Below, one piece after another: positions 28,527 through 38,227 of a stretch of 48,251 nt of DNA. Positions within the stretch are counted from its first letter, which is position 1, and every line of letters begins with the position of its first letter. The position numbers and the translations under genes were made by a program. Under the pieces are notes generated by a model, which was not told the origin of the DNA, ran no database searches, and worked only from the letters and a program-made list of their open reading frames with translations. The stretch is from Candidatus Adlerbacteria bacterium (lineage in GTDB: Bacteria; Patescibacteriota; Minisyncoccia; Phycocordibacterales; SBAW01), in contig PLCJ01000003.1 in the NCBI GenBank assembly GCA_003135635.1, positions 117,087-165,337 on the forward strand, in the 5' to 3' direction.

Positions 28527-29261
28527 TTAAAATTGATTCACGAATCGTAAATCGGCGGAGTGCATAAAGCGGACATCATCAATACCCCATTTGAGCATGG
28601 CGAGACGGTCAAGTCCCATACCAAATGCAAAACCACTATATGCTTTGGGATCAAGTCCACTATTTTTTAGGACCTGTGGATGTACCATACCGGCTCCCAT
28701 CATTTCTATCCAACGGCCTCGAAGTTTTTCTGGCGCGTGTTCTCCGGTAATACGCATATCCACCTCGACTGAAGGTTCGGTAAAAGGAAAGAAGCTCGGG
28801 CGAAAACGAATTTCTACTTGTCCTTGTAAAATGGTGCTCAAGAAGTATTTGAGGGTACCTTTGAGAGTGGCAAGTGTCACATCCTTGCCAACGGCGAGTC
28901 CTTCTATTTGAAAGAACTCCGCTTCGTGCGTCATATCGGTTGCTTCATTTCGAAATGCAGCCCCGGGCACGATGACACGATACGGCGGCATAATTCCTTT
29001 TTTCACTTGGCTCTCCATATACCTAACTTGTACGGGCGACGTATGCGTGCGCAAAACCATATCGGGTTCATCTTTAATAAAAAATGTGTCCTGCATGTCG
29101 CGCGCTGGATGGTCCTTCGGAACATTGAGTGCATCGAAGTTATACCACTCACTCTCCACAAGCGGCCCTTCGGCAAGGGTAAAACCTAAAGAGTAAAAAA
29201 TCTCGTTTGCCTGCCGAATAAGAGAGGAGATAGGATGCAAGTGTCCCCGCATGTGTTGCAT
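28527..29261 (-). CDS. pheS: Phenylalanyl-tRNA synthetase alpha subunit, short form without N-terminal coiled coil
   Basis: GHLHPISSLIRQANEIFYSLGFTLAEGPLVESEWYNFDALNVPKDHPARDMQDTFF; GFAFGMGLDRLAMLKWGIDDVR. Confidence 0.95.
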   Translation of the reverse strand: MQHMRGHLHPISSLIRQANEIFYSLGFTLAEGPLVESEWYNFDALNVPKDHPARDMQDTFFIKDEPDMVLRTHTSPVQVRYMESQVKKGIMPPYRVIVPGAAFRNEATDMTHEAEFFQIEGLAVGKDVTLATLKGTLKYFLSTILQGQVEIRFRPSFFPFTEPSVEVDMRITGEHAPEKLRGRWIEMMGAGMVHPQVLKNSGLDPKAYSGFAFGMGLDRLAMLKWGIDDVRFMHSADLRFVNQF

Positions 29262-29347
29262 ATAAACAGTATACGGTACCGTGGTGGAGAAAGTAATTCC
29301 GCTCTAGAAATATGGATCTTTTTGGATAACAAGGTATACTTGCCACG

Positions 29348-30580
29348 ATGGAGGTGAGCGGTTCTCTTGGCGTCTATATATCTCTATTCCTCGCACTCTA
29401 CTTCGAGGTATTTTTGCTTATTGCTTTTTTGGAAAAACGACCGGAGAAACGCTCTATGACTCTTCCCAAACACTATCCAGCAGTGTGTATCATCGTTCCT
29501 TGTTTTAATGAAGTCCAAACCATTGGTAAGACCTTGGAATCCCTCCTCGGACTGCAGTACCCGAAAGGACAGCTTTCCATCATGGTGGTTGATGACGGCT
29601 CTCAAGATGGGACGGGAGCAATAGCAAAAAGTTTTGCCGCGCAATATGAAGAGATACGCTATTTCTATAAAGAAAATGGAGGTAAGTACACTGCTCTTAA
29701 TTTTGGAATTGAGCGGACTTCCGCCGAGTTCGTGGGCTGCCTTGATGCAGATTCTTTTGTCGCACCTGAAGGCCTCAATGAAATGATCAAGAAATTTGAA
29801 AGCGATCCGACCATTTATGCCCTTACGCCCGCAATGAAAGTATCTGCTCCGCGCAACATACTGGAGTTAATGCAAACCGCTGAATATACATTTGGAATCT
29901 TTTGCAAAAAAATGTTTGATAATCTTTCCGCTATTCAGGTGCTTCCGGGTCCTTTTTCAATATATCGCCGGGTGGTATTTGAAAAAATTGGTCTCTTCCG
30001 TCGCGCACATAACACTGAGGATATGGAGATCGCGTTTCGTATGCACTCCCACAAACTCAAAATCGCTAATGCCCATACCGTATATGTATATACTACGGTG
30101 CCCGCAAGCCTCGGTCCCCTCATCAGGCAGCGCACCCGCTGGGTCCAAGGATTTCTTCAAAACTCCCTTGACTATCGGTATATGTACTTTAATCCCCGCT
30201 TCGGCAACTTTGGTAATTTTGTACTCCCGCTTGGCCTCACGGCTTCTCTCCTCGGAATCTACACCGCTTCGTATTCTTTATATCGTCTCTTTTCTTTTAT
30301 CTCTTCTCACCTTTTTAATCTTCAAGCGGGCATCCCCTTGCATCTCTCCCAACCCACCCTTAGCTGGTTTTACCTCAACACCAGCATGATGACCTTTCTT
30401 GTGGTAATCACGCTTGGCATGACTTTCACCGCGCTACTTTTGGGGCAGCGCATAGCACAAAATAAACTCCCAATTCAATCGATTCTATATTACTTTACTC
30501 TGTTTGGACTCATCGCCCCCATCTGGTTGGCGCGCGCCGTGTGGGGCACGGTGTGGGCGCGTGAGAGTACGTGGCGATAG
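29348..30580 (+). CDS. Membrane-bound family 2 glycosyltransferase (BcsA/NodC-like)
   Basis: IIVPCFNEVQTIGKTLESLL, VVDDGSQDGT, CLDADS, NTEDMEIAFRM, RQRTRWVQG (QxxRW); C-terminal TM helices. Confidence 0.85.
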   Translation: MEVSGSLGVYISLFLALYFEVFLLIAFLEKRPEKRSMTLPKHYPAVCIIVPCFNEVQTIGKTLESLLGLQYPKGQLSIMVVDDGSQDGTGAIAKSFAAQYEEIRYFYKENGGKYTALNFGIERTSAEFVGCLDADSFVAPEGLNEMIKKFESDPTIYALTPAMKVSAPRNILELMQTAEYTFGIFCKKMFDNLSAIQVLPGPFSIYRRVVFEKIGLFRRAHNTEDMEIAFRMHSHKLKIANAHTVYVYTTVPASLGPLIRQRTRWVQGFLQNSLDYRYMYFNPRFGNFGNFVLPLGLTASLLGIYTASYSLYRLFSFISSHLFNLQAGIPLHLSQPTLSWFYLNTSMMTFLVVITLGMTFTALLLGQRIAQNKLPIQSILYYFTLFGLIAPIWLARAVWGTVWARESTWR

Positions 30581-31272
30581 AAACCATGCGGATTACGCGC
30601 TATATTCTAGCGTTTGTGATTACCGCAGCGATTTTTGGTACTGCTTTTTATATCACCTCTCACATTGATGCGCAGCGGGTTGCAGATATTCAAGCCACTG
30701 AAAATAACCTCTCAATTGATCTTCTTTCCTCAGAAACACAATTCGAGCTCCTCGGTCAGCTCGACTGCGCCACGCTTGCACAAGGATCAATTCTTTCAGA
30801 CGAGCTCAATTCGCTCGACGGACGACTCTCGGTGGCTGAGCAAAATTTGGGCAGCAATAATACACAAGTCATTGAGCTCAAAAAACAATACTCGCTTCTT
30901 GAAATCCGCGATTATCTTCTCCTGCAGCAGGTCGCACAAAAGTGCAAAAACGTAAAGCCGCCGATATATGTGCTCTACTTCTACTCAAACACCGGCGATT
31001 GCCCTGACTGCTCTCAGGCGGGCGACGTACTTACCTATTTGCGGCAAACGTACCCCAAGTTTCGAGTATATTCATTTGACTATCACCTTGATCTTTCCGC
31101 TCTTCAGACACTCATTAATATAAAAAAGGTGCAAGACGTGCTCCCCGCTTTTATTATTAATGGCCAGACACCCGTGTATGGGGCTAAGACGTTAAGTGAT
31201 ATGGAAAAACTCATTCCTGGACTTAAAAGCCTCGCCACTTCCACCGCAGCCACGAGTAGCAGTAGTTTATAA
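30571..31272 (+). CDS. Membrane-anchored protein with C-terminal thioredoxin-like fold (CPDC motif)
   Basis: N-terminal TM; YVLYFYSNTGDCPDCSQAGDVLTYLRQTYP...VLPAFIINGQ; overlaps the upstream GT gene by 10 nt. Confidence 0.6.
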   Translation: MAIETMRITRYILAFVITAAIFGTAFYITSHIDAQRVADIQATENNLSIDLLSSETQFELLGQLDCATLAQGSILSDELNSLDGRLSVAEQNLGSNNTQVIELKKQYSLLEIRDYLLLQQVAQKCKNVKPPIYVLYFYSNTGDCPDCSQAGDVLTYLRQTYPKFRVYSFDYHLDLSALQTLINIKKVQDVLPAFIINGQTPVYGAKTLSDMEKLIPGLKSLATSTAATSSSSL

Positions 31273-31277
31273 GGAGG

Positions 31278-31350
31278 AGCCGAGGGTGGGACTTGAACCC
31301 ACGACCGACGGTTTACAAAACCGTTGCTCTACCAACTGAGCTACCTCGGC
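31278..31350 (-). tRNA. tRNA-Thr (anticodon UGU), CCA not encoded
   Basis: Minus GCCGAGGTAGCTCAGTTGGTAGAGCAACGGTTTTGTAAACCGTCGGTCGTGGGTTCAAGTCCCACCCTCGGC+T; acceptor GCCGAGG/CCTCGGC, anticodon stem ACGGT/ACCGT, loop TTTGTAA. Confidence 0.95.
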
Positions 31351-31361
31351 ACATACAATCA

Positions 31362-31781
31362 TTATTCTTCCGCAGGAGGAGTATATCGGCGGGAACGTCG
31401 CGCGAGCATTTTTTTATGTTCCGTAACTTCGCGCAAAAATTCCGATGCCGCTCCTTCATGGTGTGGCGGGGGTGCTGTGTTCTGGCGAATAGCATGAAGC
31501 GTACGCTCAAGAGTGTGCTCCACCCAGAGAATACCGTTTGCAAGAGCGTGGCGGGAAATATCGCGTACTACTATTGTTATAGTGTGCCAGAAACGCTCTC
31601 GCACAAATACGGGGAAGGTTTCTTTACTCCAATACACGAAAGAGTGAAGCACGTGCGTGATGGCCGGCCGGATCCGTGCACCCACTATGTTGCCAGTTTG
31701 AAGCTCCCAGCGTTTTACTGCCACCAGCGCCACCATACACACCAGAGAGACGTATAGCAGTATTGCCAAAAAAAGTACCAT
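31362..31781 (-). CDS. Hypothetical membrane-anchored protein
   Basis: N-terminal TM MVLFLAILLYVSLVCMVALVAV, charged C-terminus; same strand and spacing as tsf. Confidence 0.55.
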   Translation of the reverse strand: MVLFLAILLYVSLVCMVALVAVKRWELQTGNIVGARIRPAITHVLHSFVYWSKETFPVFVRERFWHTITIVVRDISRHALANGILWVEHTLERTLHAIRQNTAPPPHHEGAASEFLREVTEHKKMLARRSRRYTPPAEE

Positions 31782-31795
31782 ACCGCTCTAGTATC

Positions 31796-32254
31796 TTACT
31801 GGAGGGAGAAAACCGCAAGGTCGGTGATCTCAATACGCTCTCCAAATTTCTGTGTCGCGTCAGCGATAAGCTCTGCGATTGTTTTCCCTTCGTCTTTGAT
31901 AAATGATTGTGCCCCGAGCATCTGTGTGTTTTCTGGCCGCATCGCCGCAGCGTGCATGGCAATCAGGCGGGCGAGTTCTTTGAATTCCTCATTTTTTGAT
32001 ACAAAATCTGTCTCGCAAGAAAGCACCACCATGGCTCCTACTTGACCGGTAATATGAATATAGGATGCAACCGTGCCGGCCCCCAGTGTGCGACTGGCTT
32101 TGCTGCGCGCGGTTGCCCCCGCTCGCACGCCAAGAAGCTTCAGTGCTTTTTCTTTATCACCACCCGCATCCTCAAGCGCCTTTTTACACTCCATCACGGA
32201 AACTCCAGTCTGGCGACGCAGTTCTTTTACCGCTTCTGCAGAAATGACTACCAT
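31796..32254 (-). CDS. tsf: Elongation factor Ts, short form
   Basis: AVKELRRQTGVSVMECKKALEDAGGDKEKALKLL; VVLSCETDFVSKNEEFKELA. Confidence 0.93.
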   Translation of the reverse strand: MVVISAEAVKELRRQTGVSVMECKKALEDAGGDKEKALKLLGVRAGATARSKASRTLGAGTVASYIHITGQVGAMVVLSCETDFVSKNEEFKELARLIAMHAAAMRPENTQMLGAQSFIKDEGKTIAELIADATQKFGERIEITDLAVFSLQ

Positions 32255-32263
32255 AATGACTGA

Positions 32264-32983
32264 TTATTGCAGGACAGCTTCTGCCGCTTGGGGAGGGGCG
32301 CCTTGGTGTGCCGCGTAGGTGCTTGTGACTTCACTTAGTATGTGGCTGAGGCTTTGTACCGTCGCGTCGTTTGCGGGAATGGGATAGGTGACGCGGGTGG
32401 CATCGCAATCGGTATTCATGAGCGCAATGACGGGAATATGCATTTTTACTGCCTCTTCAACAGCGATGTGTTCGTGCCTTGGATCAATAACAAAGAGTGC
32501 ATCGGGAAGCTTTTGCATACCACGTAATCCCCCAAACATGGCATCGAGATCGGCAATTTCTCGATCAATAAGAACCCGCTCGCGCTTGGTGAAGCGTGCT
32601 GCCAATTCTCCCTTTTCACGCATATCAGAAAGCTCCAAGAGACGTGAGAGACGTTTGCGGATTTCAGAAAAGTTAGTGAGCGTTCCGCCGATCCACCGAG
32701 ATGCGACGTACGGTGCTCCCAGTTTTTCCGCTTCGCGCCGAATGGCCTCGCGGGCTTCAGCCTTACCGCTTACAAAAAGAATTACTTTGCGTTCCGCCGC
32801 AAGCCCTTTTACGAATGCAAGCGCTATACTCAAGCACTGGACGGTCTGCTCCAAGTCAAAAATCTCAACCCCGCCCTTGCTGCCAAAGATATATCTTGAG
32901 GTGGAAGGATGGCGGCGGGAAGGGGCGTAGCCGAAATGCGCGCCGACAGAAAATAATTTTTGCACGAGAGTATCACTATCCAT
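32264..32983 (-). CDS. rpsB: 30S ribosomal protein uS2
   Basis: MDSDTLVQKLFSVGAHFGYAPSRRHPS...SRWIGGTLTNFSEIRKR...VIDPRHEHIAVEEA; start at 32983 preferred. Confidence 0.93.
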   Translation of the reverse strand: MDSDTLVQKLFSVGAHFGYAPSRRHPSTSRYIFGSKGGVEIFDLEQTVQCLSIALAFVKGLAAERKVILFVSGKAEAREAIRREAEKLGAPYVASRWIGGTLTNFSEIRKRLSRLLELSDMREKGELAARFTKRERVLIDREIADLDAMFGGLRGMQKLPDALFVIDPRHEHIAVEEAVKMHIPVIALMNTDCDATRVTYPIPANDATVQSLSHILSEVTSTYAAHQGAPPQAAEAVLQ

Positions 32984-32999
32984 AACGCGCTTCACACTA

Positions 33000-33974
33000 T
33001 CACAGCAGCTTCTCTTCGGCAACTTCCTCCTCAAGGGGCTGCAGCGCATCAAGAATAGGAGCGATGTTGCCTGAGAAAATAGAAGGAAGATTATGCCACG
33101 ATTCTTTGAGGCGGTGATCGGTTACCCGATCTTGCAGCGTATTATAGGTGCGGATTTTTTCCGAGCGATCAGCGGTTCCAATTTGTTCTTTGCGGGTAGC
33201 TGCATGTTTTCTCGCTTCCTCTTCTTCTTGGAGTGCTTCGATCTTTGCCAGAAGGACACTCATTGCGCGCTCACGATTGGCCAGTTGACTGCGTTCGCTT
33301 TGCGCGCGCGCATCAAGGCCGGTCGGTATATGCACGAGCCGCACCGCAGTTTCTACTTTATTAACATTTTGTCCGCCAGCCCCACCAGAGCGCGAGAACT
33401 CCATACGGATATCTGCAGGATTTATGGTCACTGTGTGCTTTTTGCGAATGGGCAAAATAGCGACCGAGGCGGTTGAGGTATGAATGCGACCATTTTTTTC
33501 TGTTGCGGGTACCCGCTGGATGCGATGAACGCCCGTTTCAAAGCGCAGGCGCCGGTAGACACCGCGGCCTTTTATTTCAAATACTGCTTCTTTATACCCG
33601 CCGAGATCACTCTTGGACTCCGCGAGTGTGTGCACACTCCAGCCTTGCGCTCCCGCGTACGCGCGGTACATAGCGGAGAGTTCCCCGGCAAATAGTGCTG
33701 CCTCTTCTCCCCCAACACCGGCGCGCACTTCAAGCACTACCTCGTTGGGAAACTCTTCTTGCTCCTCTGTATGCGCAAGAATTTTTTCTCCTTCACTAAT
33801 GAGCGCCCGCTTTTGTTCCCTCAGGCGGTTGAGATCCTCCCGGGCTAACTCTCCGAGCTCGCCGCCTGCAAGTTGGAGCACATCGCGCTCTTCCAGAGCA
33901 ATACGTTCAATCTCCTGCGCAAGGTAGGCAGTTTTTGGGTTTCCCTTATAGCGGTGAATGTCCGCTTCGTCCAT
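33000..33974 (-). CDS. prfA: Peptide chain release factor 1
   Basis: [14 protein letters not shown] (PxT) and [24 protein letters not shown] (GGQ). Confidence 0.94.
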   Translation of the reverse strand: MDEADIHRYKGNPKTAYLAQEIERIALEERDVLQLAGGELGELAREDLNRLREQKRALISEGEKILAHTEEQEEFPNEVVLEVRAGVGGEEAALFAGELSAMYRAYAGAQGWSVHTLAESKSDLGGYKEAVFEIKGRGVYRRLRFETGVHRIQRVPATEKNGRIHTSTASVAILPIRKKHTVTINPADIRMEFSRSGGAGGQNVNKVETAVRLVHIPTGLDARAQSERSQLANRERAMSVLLAKIEALQEEEEARKHAATRKEQIGTADRSEKIRTYNTLQDRVTDHRLKESWHNLPSIFSGNIAPILDALQPLEEEVAEEKLL

Positions 33975-34193
33975 CTATTTTGATTGCTTCTTTGCGGCGG
34001 CTCGACGCGTCTTAAACTTCTCTACCCGACCTGCGGTATCAAGAATTTTTTCGTTGCCAGTGTAAAACGGATGACAGGCACTGCAAATTTCAACTGCGAT
34101 TTCTTTGGCGGTTGAGCCTACACTAAAGGAGTTCCCGCAGCGGCACTTCACGGTAACCTTGGGGAAATACGTGGGATGAATATCTGCTTTCAT
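33975..34193 (-). CDS. rpmE: 50S ribosomal protein bL31
   Basis: [28 protein letters not shown]...[26 protein letters not shown]. Confidence 0.94.
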   Translation of the reverse strand: MKADIHPTYFPKVTVKCRCGNSFSVGSTAKEIAVEICSACHPFYTGNEKILDTAGRVEKFKTRRAAAKKQSK

Positions 34194-34234
34194 TGCTGCA
34201 GGGTATCACTCTTTTTATATTTTTGCAAAAACAT

Positions 34235-35596
34235 TTATGAGCCATTTATGACATTGATTTCCTGTTGGTACTTACTGGCAAGCTGTGCAACCGAATTGCC
34301 ATAAAATGCGAGGCTCCGGTTGCCCGCATTACCACAGCCGGCAAGATAACACATCGCCGCTTCAAATTCCGCTGAGGGAGTTTGTGCTGAAGCTCCGTCG
34401 TCGGTGAGATACAGTGCCGCAGCGATAAAGGCGTCTTTGGGGTTCCAGGGGCTTGAGGGTATATCGCCACTCACCCCCCCCACGCGATCTTGGGAGGAAT
34501 TGTACTGCCACGTAGGACTTACGTAACCGCCATAAAGCGCCCAGGTCGAAGGAATAAATTGTGCGGGACCCATGGCACCCCCCCATCCATACCATTGTCT
34601 TTTGGAAACCGGCAGCGTTTGGGGACTCAGCCCCAGGTTTGCGGTAATGGCAAGAAATATTGGCACGTTTGCAGGACTCATGTCTACGGTGTAGGTACCC
34701 GTTCCAACGTTTGCTCCCAAACCGCTTTCCTCAGCAATGATTCCCAAAAGAAAGGCAGGACGAATGCCGGTTTTTTGAGCGGCGAGAGTAGCGTACTGGA
34801 GCGCCTGACCGAAGGGTATTGCTGCCGAGCCGGTAAGCTCAAAGAGTGCGCTGCGGATTTGTGCAGCGCTTTGCTGATTTTTAGCAATAAGCGCTTCGTA
34901 TGCTTTCTCTTGTCCTTTCGTTTCAGTTAAGATCTGATTCTTTTGATTTTGCTCCTGCTGAATTTGGGCTTCTTGGAGCTGCTGAACCCTAAGCAGCTGT
35001 GTTTCTGTATCTTTTTGCTGCTGTAGCACCGTTTCTTGCTGTTGCGTTGTTTGTTTTGTCCCTTGAATTTGATTAAACGATTGTTGGAGTGCTGCGTTTA
35101 TGGAATCAAAGGTTTCAAGGTCGGAGTAAAATGTTGAAAGATTCTGTGAGGAGAGCACCGTAATCATGAAAGAGGTGGTATCGAGCTGATCCTTCTCGCG
35201 CATGATCGCGCCAAGGGAGGCAAGTTCGCTTTGTAGCTGTACATTGAGGTTGCCGATGGTTTGATTTTTGCTCTGAATACCTCCCGTTAACTCCTCGATC
35301 GCAATGTTGCGGGCTTTGATTGAAAGTTGTGCCTGGGTTATCTGCGCATTTAAAATCGCAATATCGCGCTGCAGGGATACTCCTTGAATTTGCGTTTGGT
35401 TGAGAATTTGCTGCTGCGCTTGTATTTGCGCTTCAAGCTGATTGAGCTGTGCTTGGAGCTGTGCTTGATAGGAACTCACGGAGCTTGAGCCCGAGCCCGA
35501 GGAAGTGGTGGTTTGCGCGCGGGCGAGTCCTGGGACGATACTAAAGCTCTCTATAAGGACTACGCATATAACTGCGCGCATGATAGCGCTACCCAT
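34235..35596 (-). CDS. Secreted protein: N-terminal coiled coil (PcsB/EnvC-like) plus C-terminal lytic transglycosylase (MltB/SLT-like) domain
   Basis: Signal peptide; Gln-rich coiled coil; AQKTGIRPAFLLGIIAEESGLG...WGGAMGPAQFIPSTWALYGG. Confidence 0.75.
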   Translation of the reverse strand: MGSAIMRAVICVVLIESFSIVPGLARAQTTTSSGSGSSSVSSYQAQLQAQLNQLEAQIQAQQQILNQTQIQGVSLQRDIAILNAQITQAQLSIKARNIAIEELTGGIQSKNQTIGNLNVQLQSELASLGAIMREKDQLDTTSFMITVLSSQNLSTFYSDLETFDSINAALQQSFNQIQGTKQTTQQQETVLQQQKDTETQLLRVQQLQEAQIQQEQNQKNQILTETKGQEKAYEALIAKNQQSAAQIRSALFELTGSAAIPFGQALQYATLAAQKTGIRPAFLLGIIAEESGLGANVGTGTYTVDMSPANVPIFLAITANLGLSPQTLPVSKRQWYGWGGAMGPAQFIPSTWALYGGYVSPTWQYNSSQDRVGGVSGDIPSSPWNPKDAFIAAALYLTDDGASAQTPSAEFEAAMCYLAGCGNAGNRSLAFYGNSVAQLASKYQQEINVINGS

Positions 35597-35640
35597 ATAC
35601 TACTAGTATAGCACTGCGGAAAGCCTTCAGAGAGAAAAGT

Positions 35641-36279
35641 TTATTCTGGTGCTACTGCGCTTTCCGTATCTTCCTTCTTGCCGCGCTCATGCACCTCAAT
35701 TGCTGAGAGATCAATTGGAGGGGCGGGCTCAACTTCTTCTTCTTGGGCAGCCGCAATCATGACTACCACCTCATCTCCATCAATGGCAATCTTAGCGCTT
35801 TGGGGCAACGTGAGATCTTTTATATGAATTTGATCTCCTATATTTTTAAGTATGCTCACGTCAACGGCTATCTCGTGGGGCAGTTCTTTGGGAAGCACTT
35901 CCATTTCAAGTTCACGTATCACTTTTACTAAGACACCTCCCAAATCTTTCACTGCCGGGGAGATACCTTCAAACTGCAGGGGTACCGATACCGTAACGGT
36001 TTGTCCTTTTTCTATAGCATAAAAATCCGCGTGTATGGGCTTACTTGAAACGGGATCTACGGCAACTGCATGAATGAGCACCTCTTTATCCGCGCCGAGT
36101 CCGTGGAGTGTAATCACTTGGGACTCTCCTGCTTCGTGAAAAACTTTTTCAAATTCCTTGTAGGAGAGAGTGATCGGGGTAGCTACTTCTTTGCGTCCAT
36201 ACACCACCGCGGGCAAAACGCCTGCCTTCCTTAGGACACGAGCTTTTGTATGATCGCGTTTTTGTGCGGTTAATTGCAT
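35641..36279 (-). CDS. rplY: 50S ribosomal protein bL25 (CTC/TL5 type)
   Basis: LTAQKRDHTKARVLRKAGVLPAVVYGRKEVATPI...VDPVSSKPIHADFYAIEKGQTVTVSVPLQFEG. Confidence 0.92.
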   Translation of the reverse strand: MQLTAQKRDHTKARVLRKAGVLPAVVYGRKEVATPITLSYKEFEKVFHEAGESQVITLHGLGADKEVLIHAVAVDPVSSKPIHADFYAIEKGQTVTVSVPLQFEGISPAVKDLGGVLVKVIRELEMEVLPKELPHEIAVDVSILKNIGDQIHIKDLTLPQSAKIAIDGDEVVVMIAAAQEEEVEPAPPIDLSAIEVHERGKKEDTESAVAPE

Positions 36280-36325
36280 AGCGCAGATACTGTAGCGGAT
36301 TTACCCCAAATGTGCAATCCGGATG

Positions 36326-37189
36326 CTACTGTTTTCCCACAAACAGGCGCATTTTTTGAGCGATATACGATTGCATGGAGTCCTCAACGGGGCCCAAAAT
36401 TTTATAGGGAGCAACCACATCTGGATGTTTAGTTATAGAGTGCTGAAGATCGTCTCGGTACAATATCCGCAAATCGGTATTGATATGAATAATAGTAATC
36501 CCTGCCTGTACCGCAGCAGAGAACTCTTCGTCACTTGACCCCGAGCCACCATGAAGAACCAACGGAATATTTACTGCCTCAGCGAGTACACGAATCCGAT
36601 TTATAGAGAGTTTGGGCTGTCCGCTGGTTATAATGCCGTGGATATTCCCCACTGCCGGCGCCACAAGATCAATACCCGTCTCTTCCACCAAGGCCTTGAG
36701 CTCCTCGGGCCGGGTCATCATCTCTTCGGTAACGGCAGCTCCCTGAGGAATTTTGTCCATGACACTCGATGAACTTCCAATATATCCCAATTCTCCTTCT
36801 ACAAGGATATCTTTTGTTTGCCCGCGGGCACGCGCTACGGATTCTTTGAGGAGCACAACATTTTCTGTAAAGGGCAGTTGTGCGCCGTCTACTACTATCG
36901 AATCAATCCCGCTTGCAATTGCTGATGCTACTTTGGGGAGACTATAGGTATGATCTGCGTTGAGATAGAGAGAAATTCCTTCCTTTATGTAGAGATCGAT
37001 GAGCGCACGGGCATGCGTCAGGGGGAAAAATTCTCGCTCCCCTTCTGAAAGACCCACAATAACCGGGAGATTTGTCTCTTTGGCAGCGCGAGCGAGTGCC
37101 TCAAGCTGGTTTGAATCGGAAATATTAAAATGGCCGAGCGCCTGACCTTCCTTTCGGTATTCCCCAATCACTTGCCGCAATGGACGCAT
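36326..37189 (-). CDS. Class II fructose-bisphosphate aldolase
   Basis: LGHFNISDSNQLEALARAAKE, LNADHTYS, VEGELGYIG, LVLHGGSGSSDEEF. Confidence 0.9.
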   Translation of the reverse strand: MRPLRQVIGEYRKEGQALGHFNISDSNQLEALARAAKETNLPVIVGLSEGEREFFPLTHARALIDLYIKEGISLYLNADHTYSLPKVASAIASGIDSIVVDGAQLPFTENVVLLKESVARARGQTKDILVEGELGYIGSSSSVMDKIPQGAAVTEEMMTRPEELKALVEETGIDLVAPAVGNIHGIITSGQPKLSINRIRVLAEAVNIPLVLHGGSGSSDEEFSAAVQAGITIIHINTDLRILYRDDLQHSITKHPDVVAPYKILGPVEDSMQSYIAQKMRLFVGKQ

Positions 37190-37211
37190 GCTTTAAGTAT
37201 ATACTACAGCT

Positions 37212-38213
37212 ATGGAACCATCGGTTGATGTCATGGCGGTCGGCGATATGGTGGTAGATAATTTTATCCGCCTCAAAGAAGCTTCAGTACATTGTAGAAT
37301 CGATACTGAGGCGTGTGAGATATGCATGCGCTGGGGCGATAAGATACCCTTTGAATTTTCCATGGATGTTCCCGGTGTGGGCAACTCTGCCAATTTTGCA
37401 GTTTCAGTTGCGCGCCTGGGTCTTACGGCGGCGCTTCGCGCCTACGTGGGAGAAGATACACTCGGAGAGGCGTGTATCGATTCTCTTAAAAAAGAAGGGG
37501 TAGGAGTAGCGTTCGTTGAAAAAGTTCTGGACAAACATACCAATCATCACTATGTATTGTGGTTTGGCAGCGAACGCACCATTCTTATTAAGCACGAGGT
37601 ATTCGATTACCAAATACCCACGACTCTCCCCACACCTCGCTGGCTCTACCTTTCCTCCTTGGGAGAAAACTCTCTCCCGTACCATGAATTGCTCGCCAAG
37701 CTCCTCGCGGGGTGGCCCGGTACCAAGCTTGCCTTTCAGCCTGGCACTTTTCAAATACAAGCCGGGGTAGAGAAACTTCAGGAGATATATAAGCGTAGTG
37801 ATATCTTTTTTTGCAACAAAGAGGAAGCAGAACACATTACCCGCGCGGGGCCGACTGAGGATATAAAAAAATTGCTGGTGAGTATCAAACAACTGGGACC
37901 AAAGATTGTGGTCATTACCAACGATCGCAAGGGTGCCTATGCGCTTGATGATGAGAATCATTTTTACTACATCCCGATGTATCCTGACCCCCGGCCCCCC
38001 TATGAGCGCACGGGTGCGGGTGATGCATTTGCGTCAAGTGTGGTTGCTGCGTTGGCGCTTGGAAAACCTCTCCCGGAAGCGCTGTTGTGGGGACCCATTA
38101 ATGCGATGGCGGTGGTGCAAGATATTGGTGCACAAAAAGGACTCCTCACCCGCGAGCAACTTCAGGCATATATGGATAAGGCGCCCAAAGAATATGCCCT
38201 GCAAGATCTCTAG
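37212..38213 (+). CDS. PfkB/ribokinase-family sugar kinase
   Basis: PGVGNSANFAVSVARLGL and RTGAGDAFASSVVAALALGKPLPEAL. Confidence 0.85.
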   Translation: MEPSVDVMAVGDMVVDNFIRLKEASVHCRIDTEACEICMRWGDKIPFEFSMDVPGVGNSANFAVSVARLGLTAALRAYVGEDTLGEACIDSLKKEGVGVAFVEKVLDKHTNHHYVLWFGSERTILIKHEVFDYQIPTTLPTPRWLYLSSLGENSLPYHELLAKLLAGWPGTKLAFQPGTFQIQAGVEKLQEIYKRSDIFFCNKEEAEHITRAGPTEDIKKLLVSIKQLGPKIVVITNDRKGAYALDDENHFYYIPMYPDPRPPYERTGAGDAFASSVVAALALGKPLPEALLWGPINAMAVVQDIGAQKGLLTREQLQAYMDKAPKEYALQDL

Positions 38214-38227
38214 TAATTATCTGTATC

